DNA from: Bacteroidales bacterium
Lineage (GTDB): Bacteria; Bacteroidota; Bacteroidia; Bacteroidales; UBA932
NCBI GenBank assembly: GCA_021371955.1
Contig: JAJFVD010000007.1
Location: forward strand, 1 to 64,000
Direction: 5' to 3'
DNA: 64,000 bases
Part shown: piece by piece, positions 1 to 8,343 of the stretch
Layout: each line of letters opens with the position of its first letter
Numbering within the stretch: the first letter of the stretch is position 1
Translations under genes and position numbers: made by a program
The notes under the pieces: model-generated
What the model was told of the DNA's origin: nothing
Seen by the model: only the letters and a program-made list of their open reading frames with translations
Database searches by the model: none

Positions 1-21
1 TTACAACTGTTAGAACAACCG

Positions 22-57
22 CAAAGATAATATAAAAGTTTATGCAACCAAGTTGCA
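22..57 (-). promoter_or_regulatory. Candidate promoter with overlapping inverted-repeat operator
   Basis: Read on the minus strand there is a TATCTTTG box (22-29), matching the Bacteroidetes -7 consensus TAnnTTTG, and a CTTG 19 bases upstream (49-52) close to the -33 TTTG. A perfect inverted repeat TGCAAC-CAA-GTTGCA (43-57) overlaps the -33 element. The promoter points out of the left edge of the window, so its target gene is not visible. Because it lies just after a Fur-family gene, a metal-responsive operator is a reasonable inference. Confidence 0.4.
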
Positions 58-60
58 AAG

Positions 61-471
61 TTATTCCTTGCAGTTTGCACATGTGCCTTTTACAACCATG
101 TTAATAGTTTTGATTTCAAAATCAAGTGGTAATGTGACGGACGGAATCGGAGTGTCGTTTAAACAATAGGTGTGTTTACATTTGGTACAAAAGAAATGCA
201 CATGCAGATCGTGCGGGTTGCATTGGCAATTTTCGGCACACAAAGCATACTTTACTGAGCCTGTGCCGTCGTCAATGCTGTGAATAAGTTTCTTATTTTC
301 AAATGTTTTGAGAGTGCGGTACAAAGTGACTTTATCCGATTTTTGAAAGTTTTGTTCCAAATCAGATAAGCTTATCGCTGCTGTTTGTTCTGTAAGAATG
401 TCGAAGACCAATTCGCGCATAGCGGTTGGTTTTATATTTCGACTTATCAGTTTGTCGTCTGTATTTTTCAT
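61..471 (-). CDS. Fur-family metal-responsive transcriptional regulator
   Basis: Ferric-uptake-regulator family DNA-binding protein, 136 residues from the start chosen here. The N-terminal winged helix contains the family signature region ending in KVTLYRTLKTFENKKLIH. The C-terminal dimerisation and metal-binding part has HDLHVHFFC, then CxxC pairs in CTKCKHTYC and CANC, which would bind a structural zinc. An upstream ATG at 519 would add 16 residues (MNIFLWKRF...) that do not resemble the family, so the ATG at 471 is preferred. Whether it senses iron, zinc or peroxide cannot be told from the sequence. An inverted repeat and promoter lie just downstream and face left, so it may control the next gene outside the window. 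Confidence 0.85.
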   Translation of the reverse strand: MKNTDDKLISRNIKPTAMRELVFDILTEQTAAISLSDLEQNFQKSDKVTLYRTLKTFENKKLIHSIDDGTGSVKYALCAENCQCNPHDLHVHFFCTKCKHTYCLNDTPIPSVTLPLDFEIKTINMVVKGTCANCKE

Positions 472-546
472 GATATTTTTATCGAAGCATTCAAAACGTT
501 TCCAGAGAAATATGTTCAAATGATGTTAGTTGTTAAATCTGAATTT

Positions 547-702
547 TTATAGCCTTATAGAAAGTTCAAACTGCCCTCCCAGACCTTGTTCTACAATTTT
601 TTGGAGCGTTGGTAGCCCTACTTCCTTTATTCATTCTCAATTTTTGATATATATATATCCTTTATTAGTTCCTCATTTCGCTGCAAGTTCTTCTTGTGTC
701 AT
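547..702 (-). pseudogene. Broken XRE-type HTH antitoxin-like gene
   Basis: The minus strand from 702 reads MTQEELAAK, then a stop, GTNKGYI, a shifted stretch, and IKEVGLPTLQKIVEQGLGG...FELSIRL before TAA at 547. With the in-frame TGA ignored and the TA-rich insertion near 640-655 removed, this is a helix-turn-helix domain (TQEELAAK-GTNKGYISKIEN) of the XRE/HigA antitoxin kind. At least one nonsense codon and one indel disrupt it. A further reading frame just upstream (MGKAVERFDVAVEKI, out of frame by one) may be the rest of the same gene. No intact toxin partner is adjacent. The decay is read directly; the family is judged by motif. Confidence 0.6.
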
Positions 703-826
703 TTTTTTTTCAATTATATTTTTTCAACCGCCACGTCAAACCTCTCAACAGCTTTGCCCATTTTGTCGACACAAATGTGAAAAATACCATTTAAGGGGTC
801 CGACACGACACCAAAACTTTTAATTT

Positions 827-1423
827 TTAGTCCAATAATACTAATATACCTTTTAGAATTGAATCATTAGCTAAACTGTTATTTTTAGTCATACTCATAA
901 TTTTTTCAACATTATCAGGACTTAAGTCATACTCATTGTATACGGTTTGATTTCTTACATTCTCTGTTCTATCTGTTCTATTTACTCTAGGTATGCTATT
1001 TTTTGTCTCAGCAACCCAAACGGTATCGTGTATAATTTGAGTGATTGTGTCTTTTTTACTAATAAAAACAGTGTCGTTTTGAGAAAGCAATTCTGAATTA
1101 AGGTTTTCATTATTATGTTTATTATTGAATAGAAAAAAAGCAATAATAATGATTGCTGCTACTTTATATAATTGAAGCGGGTACAGAATAAATTTTGTAA
1201 TTCCATTTTTTTTGTGTTTATGACCTATTGGTGGAATATTTGTTTACGGTTCAATATCTTTCATGAAATAATTCGACAGAGAATTTATTGTATTTCTTAG
1301 ATCATTGTACTCTTTTTCTGTCATTACTGATAAAATATACTTTTTATCCATATCTAAGAGTTCACTGAACTCAAACTGCTCTGCCAGCTCGAAAACCCTA
1401 TTTGTTTTTTTATCAGAACTCAT
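827..1423 (-). pseudogene. Sigma-factor partner (anti-sigma-like membrane protein) interrupted by one stop codon
   Basis: An ATG at 1423 overlaps the end of the ECF sigma gene by 11 bases. The frame reads 59 codons (MSSDKKTNRV...NYFMKDIEP), meets TAA at 1246-1244, and continues open in the same frame for another 138 codons to 827. The second part has a cytoplasmic stretch, one membrane segment (VAAIIIIAFFLF) and a periplasmic tail with repeated DTVF/DTIT/DTVW motifs. This layout is typical of small Bacteroidetes proteins encoded after ECF sigma factors, some acting as anti-sigma factors. A single nonsense change would explain the break; a sequencing error or two separate products are alternatives. 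It lacks a recognisable FecR domain, so the anti-sigma role is inferred from position and topology. Confidence 0.6.
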
Positions 1424-1973
1424 AATTTTGCTTTTTTAAAATCTTAGATAATTCTTTTGTTGTATAAAACAACCTTGATTTTATTGTTCCTTCTGCACAA
1501 TTAAAAATTAAAGCCATTTCATTTATTGTAAGATTAAACTTAAATCTCAAAATAATCAGTGCCCGCTTTTCAGGGTTCATTGTATTTATGCAATTCCATA
1601 AATCCGTTTCAGTCGTATTTTCAATATAATTATTTGTATCGCAGTCTGTTTCTGATGCTTTAATGTGTTCTTCGTACTTATGAAATATTTTTTTTCTCCG
1701 ATATTCATTATTACACATATTTATAGCAATTCTGTAAATCCATGGCTTAAAGGACTGATTGCAATCAAATTTATCTTTATTTTCAATAATCTTCAGAAAT
1801 AAATCATGCAAAAAATCCTGAGCCTTTTCATTGTCGTTTTTTAACGCATAATAGAAATAATTGACCATTTGTTTTGCATATCTATTATAAAGATGATCAA
1901 ATGCAATTTTACATTGATCATCTTTACTATTTTGAAATATTTTAATTAATTCTTCATCAGTTTTTGACTTCAT
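1413..1973 (-). CDS. ECF-family RNA polymerase sigma factor
   Basis: Extracytoplasmic-function sigma-70 factor, 186 residues. Region 2 covers roughly residues 20-95: the AQDFLHDLFLKIIENKDKF stretch followed by FKPWIYRIAINMCNNEYRRKK is the usual -10 recognition and core-binding part. Region 4, roughly 125-180, has ALIILRFKFNLTINEMALIFNCAEGTIKSRL, the -35 recognition helix-turn-helix. The gene follows the secreted-protein gene by 7 bases and overlaps the next gene (the disrupted membrane protein) by 11, which suggests one transcript. If that partner is its anti-sigma factor, the partner's stop codon could leave this sigma unregulated. The targets are unknown. Confidence 0.85.
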   Translation of the reverse strand: MKSKTDEELIKIFQNSKDDQCKIAFDHLYNRYAKQMVNYFYYALKNDNEKAQDFLHDLFLKIIENKDKFDCNQSFKPWIYRIAINMCNNEYRRKKIFHKYEEHIKASETDCDTNNYIENTTETDLWNCINTMNPEKRALIILRFKFNLTINEMALIFNCAEGTIKSRLFYTTKELSKILKKQNYEF

Positions 1974-1980
1974 GAAATGC

Positions 1981-3162
1981 CTATTTTAAAACTGATTTAG
2001 CATAGTCAGACCAACTTTGATTATTTTTTTCTGCAATTTTCAGTCCTATAATTTTCATCTTTTCGGCGGCACCAATATCACCGGCCGATTTGTAATAGTT
2101 ATATAGTTTCAATATTCCCGGGAAATAATTGGTATTCATTTTATTAACGATCGAGGCACTAATATCATACCCAAAACCAATTTTAGTATAATCCAATGCA
2201 TACTTGTTTTCAAAGTTATTTCTCAATAAAGCAATGTTGTCAATATTTGTTTTTGAGTATTCCAGAGCAAGACCAACTAAATACAAATTACTCTCAAAAT
2301 TTTTAACTGTATGACTTGCTCCTAATGAAATATATACAGGATGTTCATTAAGATTAACATTGCTTAAAATATAACCGGCAATTTCATATTGATTCTCTTC
2401 AAAAGTCCCATTATCATTTTTTGAAGAGTTATTCGGTATCCCGATCTTATTGAACATAATTGTTCTATAATCTTTAACAGTCAGCATTGGCAAAGCCATT
2501 ACAATAACATCTTTTCTTAAGTTGTAAACATCTTGCAACAGCCAAATTGGAAATGTTTCGTTGTCCCCATATGTAAGTAAAATACTGTTTGGCTTCAATG
2601 TCATTAGTACATTGTATCCGTAGTTAATCAATCCCGATGACAACTCATTGGCTTCGTACATTTTTTTATTAATTTCTTTTCTTTTATCATAATTCGCGAT
2701 TAACTCATAGTGAGTAATCATTAAAGGATAAATCTCTGCGGCATCGGGCTTTAAATTGTAAGCCTTATTAATATTGTCAAATGTTTCATTGTCAAGAGGG
2801 GATCTTTTCCTTGTAACATAATCGGTGAAAGTATTTGGAATGTTTTTTTTGATTTGGTCACGGATTTCATCCAAATTTTTATTGTAAGCGCTTTCTTGTT
2901 TCCATTCTTGTTCTTTTTCCAGATTAGATCCGACTTCTTTAAAAGTATAAAAACTGTTACGATTGGCTTTATAATAATTATACCATGCATCTTCATTTTT
3001 TATATCTTTTTCAATTTCTTTCCACCAAAGCTCTACTTGTTGTTTGTAAAACTCGTGTGACTTATCGGTTTTTACGAATGAATAAATCTTTTCTGGTTTC
3101 TGGGCTATTAAAGATCCAATATTGATACTCATTAGCAGGAATAAAAAAAATATCTTTTTCAT
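1981..3162 (-). CDS. Secreted protein resembling the soluble C-terminal part of DUF2723 proteins
   Basis: About 393 residues with an N-terminal signal peptide (MKKIFFLFLLMSINIGSLIAQ). The start at 3162 is chosen because it begins the signal peptide; a further upstream ATG at 3231 adds unrelated residues. The middle has KPNSILLTYGDNETFPIWLLQ followed by a DVIVMALPML-type strand, a pattern familiar from the soluble C-terminal region of the Bacteroidetes membrane family DUF2723. No multi-pass membrane domain is present here. Helical, TPR-like stretches lie on both sides. It heads an apparent operon with the ECF sigma factor and its damaged partner. The biochemical role is not known, and the family assignment is tentative. 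Confidence 0.6.
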   Translation of the reverse strand: MKKIFFLFLLMSINIGSLIAQKPEKIYSFVKTDKSHEFYKQQVELWWKEIEKDIKNEDAWYNYYKANRNSFYTFKEVGSNLEKEQEWKQESAYNKNLDEIRDQIKKNIPNTFTDYVTRKRSPLDNETFDNINKAYNLKPDAAEIYPLMITHYELIANYDKRKEINKKMYEANELSSGLINYGYNVLMTLKPNSILLTYGDNETFPIWLLQDVYNLRKDVIVMALPMLTVKDYRTIMFNKIGIPNNSSKNDNGTFEENQYEIAGYILSNVNLNEHPVYISLGASHTVKNFESNLYLVGLALEYSKTNIDNIALLRNNFENKYALDYTKIGFGYDISASIVNKMNTNYFPGILKLYNYYKSAGDIGAAEKMKIIGLKIAEKNNQSWSDYAKSVLK

Positions 3163-3313
3163 TTTACAATTTTTAATGATTTTACAAAAAATTATGTGCG
3201 CACTAAAGTTGAATTCAATAATAATACACACTCATTTTTGAAACGTTCAAATTATTATCATAAAAAAGTAACATTTCATCAATTACGTTTCCTAGTTGAA
3301 TCTAAATTTCCTG

Positions 3314-3610
3314 TTAGTATAGTTTATTCTTCAAATCCATTTGCTCGTGGAGTATCCTTAGAATTTCAATATCGCCGTTTTCAAGTTCTCTGTAAAAAAT
3401 GATATGTCTACCTACTCTCGCTCCTGATACGAATTTTGAGACCATTGAATAGTCTTTTCCTATATTAGGATTGGTAACAAGTTCTTTACAAGAATTGATA
3501 ATCATACTATAGTAAATGTCAGCTTGATTTTCAGACCATTTTTTTAAAGTATAATTCCAGATTTCGGTTAAATCTTCAACCGCTTTATTTGTGAATTTAT
3601 AGCCGGCCAT
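3314..3610 (-). CDS. parE: ParE/RelE-superfamily toxin
   Basis: 98-residue toxin of a type II toxin-antitoxin pair. The N-terminus AGYKFTNKAVEDLTEIWNYTLKKWSENQA and the C-terminal strands GRHIIFYRELENGDIEILRILHE follow the ParE fold; ParE proteins usually inhibit DNA gyrase. The gene begins 4 bases after the antitoxin stop, so the two are co-transcribed and probably translationally coupled. It appears full length and intact. A RelE-type ribonuclease activity cannot be excluded by sequence alone, but the ParD-like partner argues for ParE. Confidence 0.85.
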   Translation of the reverse strand: MAGYKFTNKAVEDLTEIWNYTLKKWSENQADIYYSMIINSCKELVTNPNIGKDYSMVSKFVSGARVGRHIIFYRELENGDIEILRILHEQMDLKNKLY

Positions 3611-3614
3611 TCAA

Positions 3615-3854
3615 CTATTTATTTGATTTTAGATTTGCTAAATGAGACTGAGGATTGAAATCAGACGCAATTCCACTATTTATTCCTTCGTTAATAGCCT
3701 CTTTCAGGGAAATATATCTATTTTCCTCTTCTTCCAGAAGCCTTAATCCCGCTCTAACAACCTCACTTGCATTTTTATACCGTCCCTCTGATAGTCTGTT
3801 TTGTATAAAATTATCAAAGTGGTCTCCCAATGAAATAGATGTATTCCTATTCAT
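3615..3854 (-). CDS. parD: ParD-like ribbon-helix-helix antitoxin
   Basis: 79-residue antitoxin. The N-terminal ribbon-helix-helix (NTSISLGDHFDNFIQNRLSEGRYKNASEVVRAGLRLLEEEE) is characteristic of ParD/CopG proteins and binds DNA as a dimer. The C-terminal tail (GINSGIASDFNPQSHLANLKSNK) is the flexible part that normally wraps the toxin. It is the first gene of the parDE operon. A perfect palindrome overlapping the promoter about 25 bases upstream is the likely autoregulation site. Confidence 0.88.
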   Translation of the reverse strand: MNRNTSISLGDHFDNFIQNRLSEGRYKNASEVVRAGLRLLEEEENRYISLKEAINEGINSGIASDFNPQSHLANLKSNK

Positions 3855-3873
3855 AATTCTTTTTTTTATTTTT

Positions 3874-3896
3874 CAAATATACCAAAAATTGGTATA
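3874..3896 (-). promoter_or_regulatory. parDE promoter -7 box with palindromic operator
   Basis: On the minus strand TATATTTG (3874-3881) matches the Bacteroidetes -7 consensus and ends about 20 bases before the parD ATG. It overlaps a perfect inverted repeat with 8-base arms TATACCAA and TTGGTATA (3878-3885 and 3889-3896) around an AAA centre. A partial extra half-site (ACATTGGTAA) lies at about 3901. An RHH antitoxin bound here would block RNA polymerase, which fits ordinary ParD autorepression. Box and palindrome are read directly; the role is inference. Confidence 0.55.
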
Positions 3897-3983
3897 AAAA
3901 ACATTGGTAAGATGATTTTGTTCTAAATATCTAGAGATTATATGCTTTCATGGGGTAGTTCCGTCGCTACGCGCCGGATTCGC

Positions 3984-4108
3984 TCTCGCTCGGGAATGTA
4001 GAAGCAGCAGGCCGGGGGCCTGCTTAAAAAAGAGAGGCCCCGGTGCCTGTCCAAGCAAGCTTGGCCATTCACTGGGGTCTCTCTTTTTTATTTCGCTTTG
4101 CGAAATGC
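3984..4108. terminator. dnaK 3' terminator inside a nested palindromic region
   Basis: This 269-base gene-free stretch holds a strong bidirectional terminator. Arms 4032-4045 (GAGAGGCCCCGGTG) and 4070-4083 (CACTGGGGTCTCTC) pair over 14 bases with two G-U pairs and are flanked by six A (4026-4031) and six T (4084-4089). An inner hairpin CCAAGC/GCTTGG sits in the loop. Next to it is a perfect hairpin AGCAGGCC-GGG-GGCCTGCT (4006-4024) and, further out, imperfectly matching arms around AATGTAGAAGCA (about 3995) and TGCTTCTGCATT (about 4110). It ends the minus-strand dnaK transcript. Confidence 0.7.
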
Positions 4109-4168
4109 TTTTGCTTCTGCATTCCGCTCGCTTAGTCGCTCATTTTTGCATTCCGCTCAATTTCTCTC

Positions 4169-6094
4169 TTACTTTACTTCCTCAAAATCCACATCTGTAA
4201 CCTCTTTGTCGTTACCAGTGGTTCCCTTGTTAGAAGAAGAGCCGTTGTCCTGATCTGAAGGACCTTCCTGGCTCTGAGCAGGTCCGCCCTGTGCAGCCTT
4301 GGCCATATCTTCAGATGCAGCGTGCCATGCAGCGTTCATCGCCTCCATGGCTTTGTCAATAGCTGTTACATCCTGAGATTTGTGAGCCTCCTTAAGTGCA
4401 GCAAGTGCGCTTTCGATGTTTCCTCTCTTGTCGGCAGGAATCTTGTCGCCATACTCTTTTAGGTTCTTCTCTGTCTGGAAAATCATTGTGTCGGCAGAGT
4501 TAATCTTGTCAACTTTTTCTCTTTCCAGTTGGTCAGATGCCTCATTAGCTTTGGCCTCGTCACGCATTTTCTTGATTTCGGCATCGGTAAGTCCGCTTGA
4601 AGCTTCAATACGAATCTTCTGTTCCTTGCCGGTTCCTTTATCTTTTGCAGATACGTGCAGGATTCCGTTTGCATCTATGTCAAATGTAACTTCAATCTGT
4701 GGAACACCTCTTGGAGCAGGTGCAATTCCATCCAGGTGGAAGCGGCCGATTGTCTTGTTGTCCTTAGCCATCGGTCTTTCTCCCTGAAGGATGTGGATTT
4801 CTACAGAAGGTTGATTGTCGCTTGCAGTACTGAAAACTTCAGATTTTTTGGTAGGAATAGTAGTGTTTGACTCGATAAGCTTTGTCATAACCGAACCATA
4901 AGTTTCGATACCGAGAGAAAGCGGGGTGACATCGAGCAGAAGTACATCCTTAACATCTCCTGCAAGAACGCCGCCCTGAATTGCTGCACCAACTGCAACA
5001 ACCTCATCGGGGTTTACTCCTTTGCTTGGAGCCTTTCCAAAGAATTTTTCGACAAGTTGCTGAATGGCAGGAATACGTGTAGATCCGCCAACAAGCAAGA
5101 TTTCATCAATATCGGAAGGTTTCATGTTTGCATCGCTTAGTGCTTTGCGACATGGTTCAACAGTTCTTTGGATAAGTGAATCGCAAAGTTGTTCGAATTT
5201 TGCACGTGTAAGAGTTTTAACAAGGTGTTTAGGAACTCCGTCTACAGGCATAATGTAAGGAAGATTTATCTCGGTTGAGGTTTGGCTTGAAAGCTCAATT
5301 TTCGCTTTTTCGGCTGCCTCTTTCAATCTTTGAAGAGCCATCGGGTCTTTTCTAAGATCAAGGCCGCTGTTTTCATTTTTAAACTCTTCGGCAAGCCAGT
5401 CAATAACCATCTGGTCAAAGTCGTCTCCTCCAAGGTGAGTGTCCCCATTTGTAGATTTAACCTCAAATACGCCATCGCCAAGTTCAAGAACAGAAATATC
5501 GAATGTTCCGCCGCCAAGGTCAAATACGGCAACCTTCATCTCTCTGTGTTGCTTGTCAAGGCCATATGCAAGAGCAGCAGCTGTAGGCTCGTTAATGATA
5601 CGTCTTACCTTTAAACCGGCAATTTCTCCAGCCTCTTTTGTGGCTTGTCTCTGCGAGTCGCTAAAATATGCAGGCACTGTGATAACTGCCTCTGTAACCT
5701 CTTGTCCAAGGTAATCCTCGGCAGTTTTCTTCATCTTCTGAAGAACGATTGCAGAAATTTCCTGTGGAGTATAAAGACGGCCATCGATGTTTACTCTTGG
5801 AGTATTATTATCGCCTTTGTCAACTTTGTAAGGTACTCTGTGAACCTCTTGCTGAACGCGGTCGTATGTTTCACCCATGAACCTCTTAATTGAAAAGATA
5901 GTTCTTGTAGGGTTTGTAATTGCTTGTCTTTTTGCCGGATCGCCAATTTTTCTTTCACCGTTGTCGGCAAATGCAACAATTGAAGGTGTAGTTCTTTTAC
6001 CTTCGCTGTTTATGATGACAGTTGGTTCATTACCCTCCATTACTGCAACGCAGGAGTTTGTAGTACCAAGGTCAATTCCTATAATTTTTCCCAT
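4169..6094 (-). CDS. dnaK: Molecular chaperone DnaK (Hsp70)
   Basis: 641-residue Hsp70 that folds and protects cytoplasmic proteins in an ATP cycle with DnaJ and GrpE, both encoded at 31336-33115. The start at 6094 gives the canonical [18 protein letters not shown]; an upstream ATG at 6337 would add 81 unrelated residues and overlap panB. The nucleotide-binding domain has [29 protein letters not shown] and the [13 protein letters not shown] phosphate loop. The substrate domain begins near [17 protein letters not shown], and the C-terminus is the acidic TDVDFEEVK tail. Length is normal. It is transcribed divergently from panB, and its upstream region shares a motif with grpE. Confidence 0.98.
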   Translation of the reverse strand: MGKIIGIDLGTTNSCVAVMEGNEPTVIINSEGKRTTPSIVAFADNGERKIGDPAKRQAITNPTRTIFSIKRFMGETYDRVQQEVHRVPYKVDKGDNNTPRVNIDGRLYTPQEISAIVLQKMKKTAEDYLGQEVTEAVITVPAYFSDSQRQATKEAGEIAGLKVRRIINEPTAAALAYGLDKQHREMKVAVFDLGGGTFDISVLELGDGVFEVKSTNGDTHLGGDDFDQMVIDWLAEEFKNENSGLDLRKDPMALQRLKEAAEKAKIELSSQTSTEINLPYIMPVDGVPKHLVKTLTRAKFEQLCDSLIQRTVEPCRKALSDANMKPSDIDEILLVGGSTRIPAIQQLVEKFFGKAPSKGVNPDEVVAVGAAIQGGVLAGDVKDVLLLDVTPLSLGIETYGSVMTKLIESNTTIPTKKSEVFSTASDNQPSVEIHILQGERPMAKDNKTIGRFHLDGIAPAPRGVPQIEVTFDIDANGILHVSAKDKGTGKEQKIRIEASSGLTDAEIKKMRDEAKANEASDQLEREKVDKINSADTMIFQTEKNLKEYGDKIPADKRGNIESALAALKEAHKSQDVTAIDKAMEAMNAAWHAASEDMAKAAQGGPAQSQEGPSDQDNGSSSNKGTTGNDKEVTDVDFEEVK

Positions 6095-6139
6095 TGTTAT
6101 AAATGATTTTAATTGTTTTTCTGTTTGCCTGATGGTACA

Positions 6140-6155
6140 ACTAACATTGTGCCAA
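6140..6155 (-). promoter_or_regulatory. Candidate heat-shock promoter element shared with grpE
   Basis: On the minus strand upstream of dnaK the sequence reads TTGGCAC-AA-TGTTAGT. A very similar arrangement (TTGGCAAAAA, then TGTTAGT) lies in front of grpE at 31271-31290. Both genes encode parts of the same chaperone machine, so a shared promoter or regulator site is plausible. It does not fit the sigma-54 spacing well, and no experimental element is being claimed. Confidence 0.3.
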
Positions 6156-6203
6156 TCGGCAAAAACTGACAAGGTGTCATATAATTCATATTGATTATTT
6201 GTA

Positions 6204-6211
6204 TAGCTTTG
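6204..6211 (+). promoter_or_regulatory. Candidate panB promoter -7 box
   Basis: TAGCTTTG matches the Bacteroidetes -7 consensus TAnnTTTG and lies 40 bases before the panB start. The position 19 bases upstream has no good TTTG, so only the -7 half is convincing. Confidence 0.35.
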
Positions 6212-6251
6212 CCGGGCAAAAGATTTTAAAAACTTAAAGGGTATAGAAGAG

Positions 6252-7067
6252 ATGTCTTTAGAGGGGAAAAGTCGTGTTATAACAACGCACAAATTGCTTG
6301 AAATGAAGCAAAGAGGTGAAAAAATCTCTATGCTCACCGCCTATGACTATACAATGGCCAAAATCATAGATGAGGCAGGGATTGACATAATACTTGTGGG
6401 AGATTCTGCCGCGAATGTTATGGCTGGTCACGAAACCACATTGCCAATCACTCTTGATCAGATGATTTATCATGCTCAAAGCGTAATGAGGGCTGTTAAA
6501 AATCCGATGGTTGTTGTGGATATGCCTTTCGGAACATATCAGGGAAATTCTAAAGAGGCTGTTCACAGTGCAATACGGATAATGAAAGAGTCCGAAGCAG
6601 ATGCTCTTAAAGTAGAGGGAGGAATAGAAATAATAGAATCGGTAAACAGGATTCTTTCGACAGGTATACCTGTAATGGGCCATCTTGGGCTCACCCCTCA
6701 ATCGATTCATAAGTTTGGTACTTATTCTGTGAGGGCCCGCGAGGAGGCAGAAGCAGAAAAACTTATGGAAGATGCAGCTGCTCTTGAAAATGCAGGTTGT
6801 TTTGCACTTGTACTTGAAAAAATTCCGGCGGAACTCGGAGCAAAAGTTGCCTCCAGACTTAAAATTCCAGTAATTGGGATTGGTGCAGGAAACGGTGTTG
6901 ACGGGCAGGTTCTTGTTTTGCACGATATGCTCGGGCTCACTCAGGAGTTTTCTCCAAGATTTCTCCGTCGTTATCACAATCTTCACGATGAGATGCTTGG
7001 AGCTGTAAAGAACTATATTTCAGATATAAAAAGTAAAGATTTTCCAAATGAGCGCGAGCAATATTGA
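6252..7067 (+). CDS. panB: 3-methyl-2-oxobutanoate hydroxymethyltransferase (ketopantoate hydroxymethyltransferase)
   Basis: First committed enzyme of pantothenate and coenzyme A synthesis: it transfers a hydroxymethyl group from methylene-tetrahydrofolate to 2-oxoisovalerate. 271 residues, normal length. Visible family motifs are [48 protein letters not shown] near the N-terminus, [15 protein letters not shown], and [18 protein letters not shown]. The start is unambiguous because the plus-strand coding begins just after the divergent promoter region. It overlaps the next gene by 20 bases, an unusual but tight pairing with an RNA pseudouridine synthase. Confidence 0.97.
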   Translation: MSLEGKSRVITTHKLLEMKQRGEKISMLTAYDYTMAKIIDEAGIDIILVGDSAANVMAGHETTLPITLDQMIYHAQSVMRAVKNPMVVVDMPFGTYQGNSKEAVHSAIRIMKESEADALKVEGGIEIIESVNRILSTGIPVMGHLGLTPQSIHKFGTYSVRAREEAEAEKLMEDAAALENAGCFALVLEKIPAELGAKVASRLKIPVIGIGAGNGVDGQVLVLHDMLGLTQEFSPRFLRRYHNLHDEMLGAVKNYISDIKSKDFPNEREQY

Positions 7068-7767
7068 TAATTTAGAGGTATTATACGAAGACAACCATAT
7101 TATTGTTGTTAACAAGAGATCCGGTGATATAGTACAGGGCGACAAAACCGGAGACATGCCTTTGGGAGAAGTTGTTGCAGCATATATTGCAAGACGGGAT
7201 GCAAAACCGGGAGCGGCTTTCATTGGAGTGACTCACAGGCTGGACAGGCCGGTTAGCGGCATTACAATCTTTGCAAAAACATCAAAGGCCCTTGAGAGAA
7301 TGAACGAGTTATTCCGTAGCGGTGATATGGAAAAAAGGTACTGGGCGGTTGTTGCAGATAAACCGACCCCACCGGCAGGAGAGCTTACTCATTTCATCAC
7401 GCGAAATGAAAAACAGAACAAATCTTACGTCATTGCAACAAAAAAAGGAGAGGCTAAGGAGGCAAAACTCAGATATCAGCTTATCGCCAGCAGTGACAGA
7501 TACCATTTGATTGAGGTTCAGCTTCTCACCGGCAGGCACCATCAGATTCGCTGTCAGCTTTCTCACATTGGAATTCCTATTAAGGGGGACCTGAAATACG
7601 GTGCGCCACGGTCGAATCCGGACGGAAGCATCTCTTTGCACGCCCGTAGCGTGAAGTTTATTCATCCCGTAAAAAAGACTGAAATATTTATTCAGGCACC
7701 TCCTCCACAGGAGTCTTTATGGAATGCATTTAAGAAGATAATGGAAGGGGAGAAGGTCAGACCCTGA
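7048..7767 (+). CDS. RluA-family RNA pseudouridine synthase
   Basis: 239-residue enzyme that isomerises uridine to pseudouridine in ribosomal or transfer RNA. The catalytic motif HRLDRPVSG places the active aspartate near residue 66, and [25 protein letters not shown] is the family's C-terminal motif. No N-terminal S4 domain is present, as in RluA, RluC-like short forms and TruC. The exact RNA site cannot be assigned. The gene starts inside the end of panB, so it is probably translated from the same transcript. It converges on nadD with an 11-base overlap of the ends. Confidence 0.92.
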   Translation: MSASNIDNLEVLYEDNHIIVVNKRSGDIVQGDKTGDMPLGEVVAAYIARRDAKPGAAFIGVTHRLDRPVSGITIFAKTSKALERMNELFRSGDMEKRYWAVVADKPTPPAGELTHFITRNEKQNKSYVIATKKGEAKEAKLRYQLIASSDRYHLIEVQLLTGRHHQIRCQLSHIGIPIKGDLKYGAPRSNPDGSISLHARSVKFIHPVKKTEIFIQAPPPQESLWNAFKKIMEGEKVRP

Positions 7768-8332
7768 ACTTTGACATATCTAAGCCTCTTGACTCATTTT
7801 CCCGTATTTCTGTAGATGATATATCAATCAGGGGAGCATCTATTAAACGGGTGCCATATTTTTTGCATAGTTCCACGGCATTATGACCTGTTCTTGGGTA
7901 AACCCATACTTCAAACTCGGATAGCAGGTCCTGCCAGTCGTGCCACTTTTCAATTATTGACAGATTATCTGCTCCAATTATGAGAACGAACTTTTCATAC
8001 GGTTCCAGATCTCTCAGTTTTCTAAGTGTATTGATGGTATAAAGCGGAGGAGTCAGGTAAAATTCTATATCAGATACAGACAACCTTTTTGCATCCTCTT
8101 TTGACAACCCGCCCTCCTCGGGAGAACGTGATTTTAATCGTTCAATAGATTCGGTAATGTTTTTAAAACGGCTATCCCTGTTTTCCTCTTCCCAGTTTTC
8201 TTTAAGCGGATTCTGAGGACTTACAACCAGCACCACTCTTTCCAGATCGCTATTTTCCAGCAAATAACGGAAAATTGTCAGATGACCCGTATGCAGAGGG
8301 TTGAATGAACCAAAGTAAAGACCGGTCTTCAT
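7757..8332 (-). CDS. nadD: Nicotinate-nucleotide adenylyltransferase
   Basis: Joins nicotinate mononucleotide with ATP to form deamido-NAD in NAD synthesis. 191 residues. The nucleotidyltransferase signature GSFNPLHTGH is at residues 8-17, and the second signature DISSTEIRE lies near the C-terminus. It is the last gene of a minus-strand run that begins with the creatininase-family gene and gmk, 11 bases after the gmk stop. Confidence 0.95.
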   Translation of the reverse strand: MKTGLYFGSFNPLHTGHLTIFRYLLENSDLERVVLVVSPQNPLKENWEEENRDSRFKNITESIERLKSRSPEEGGLSKEDAKRLSVSDIEFYLTPPLYTINTLRKLRDLEPYEKFVLIIGADNLSIIEKWHDWQDLLSEFEVWVYPRTGHNAVELCKKYGTRLIDAPLIDISSTEIRENESRGLDMSKFRV

Positions 8333-8343
8333 TTTTGATTATT

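Noticed and set aside
530..823. A plus-strand open frame of 97 codons
   Set aside because: It is antisense to the decayed XRE helix-turn-helix, has no family resemblance and a low-complexity composition.
6140..6155. A sigma-54 promoter in front of dnaK
   Set aside because: TTGGCAC is present, but the spacing to a TTGC-like -12 element is too long.
6095..6337. N-terminal extension of dnaK to an upstream ATG
   Set aside because: The extra 81 residues do not resemble Hsp70 and would overlap the divergent panB start; [12 protein letters not shown] is the true N-terminus.
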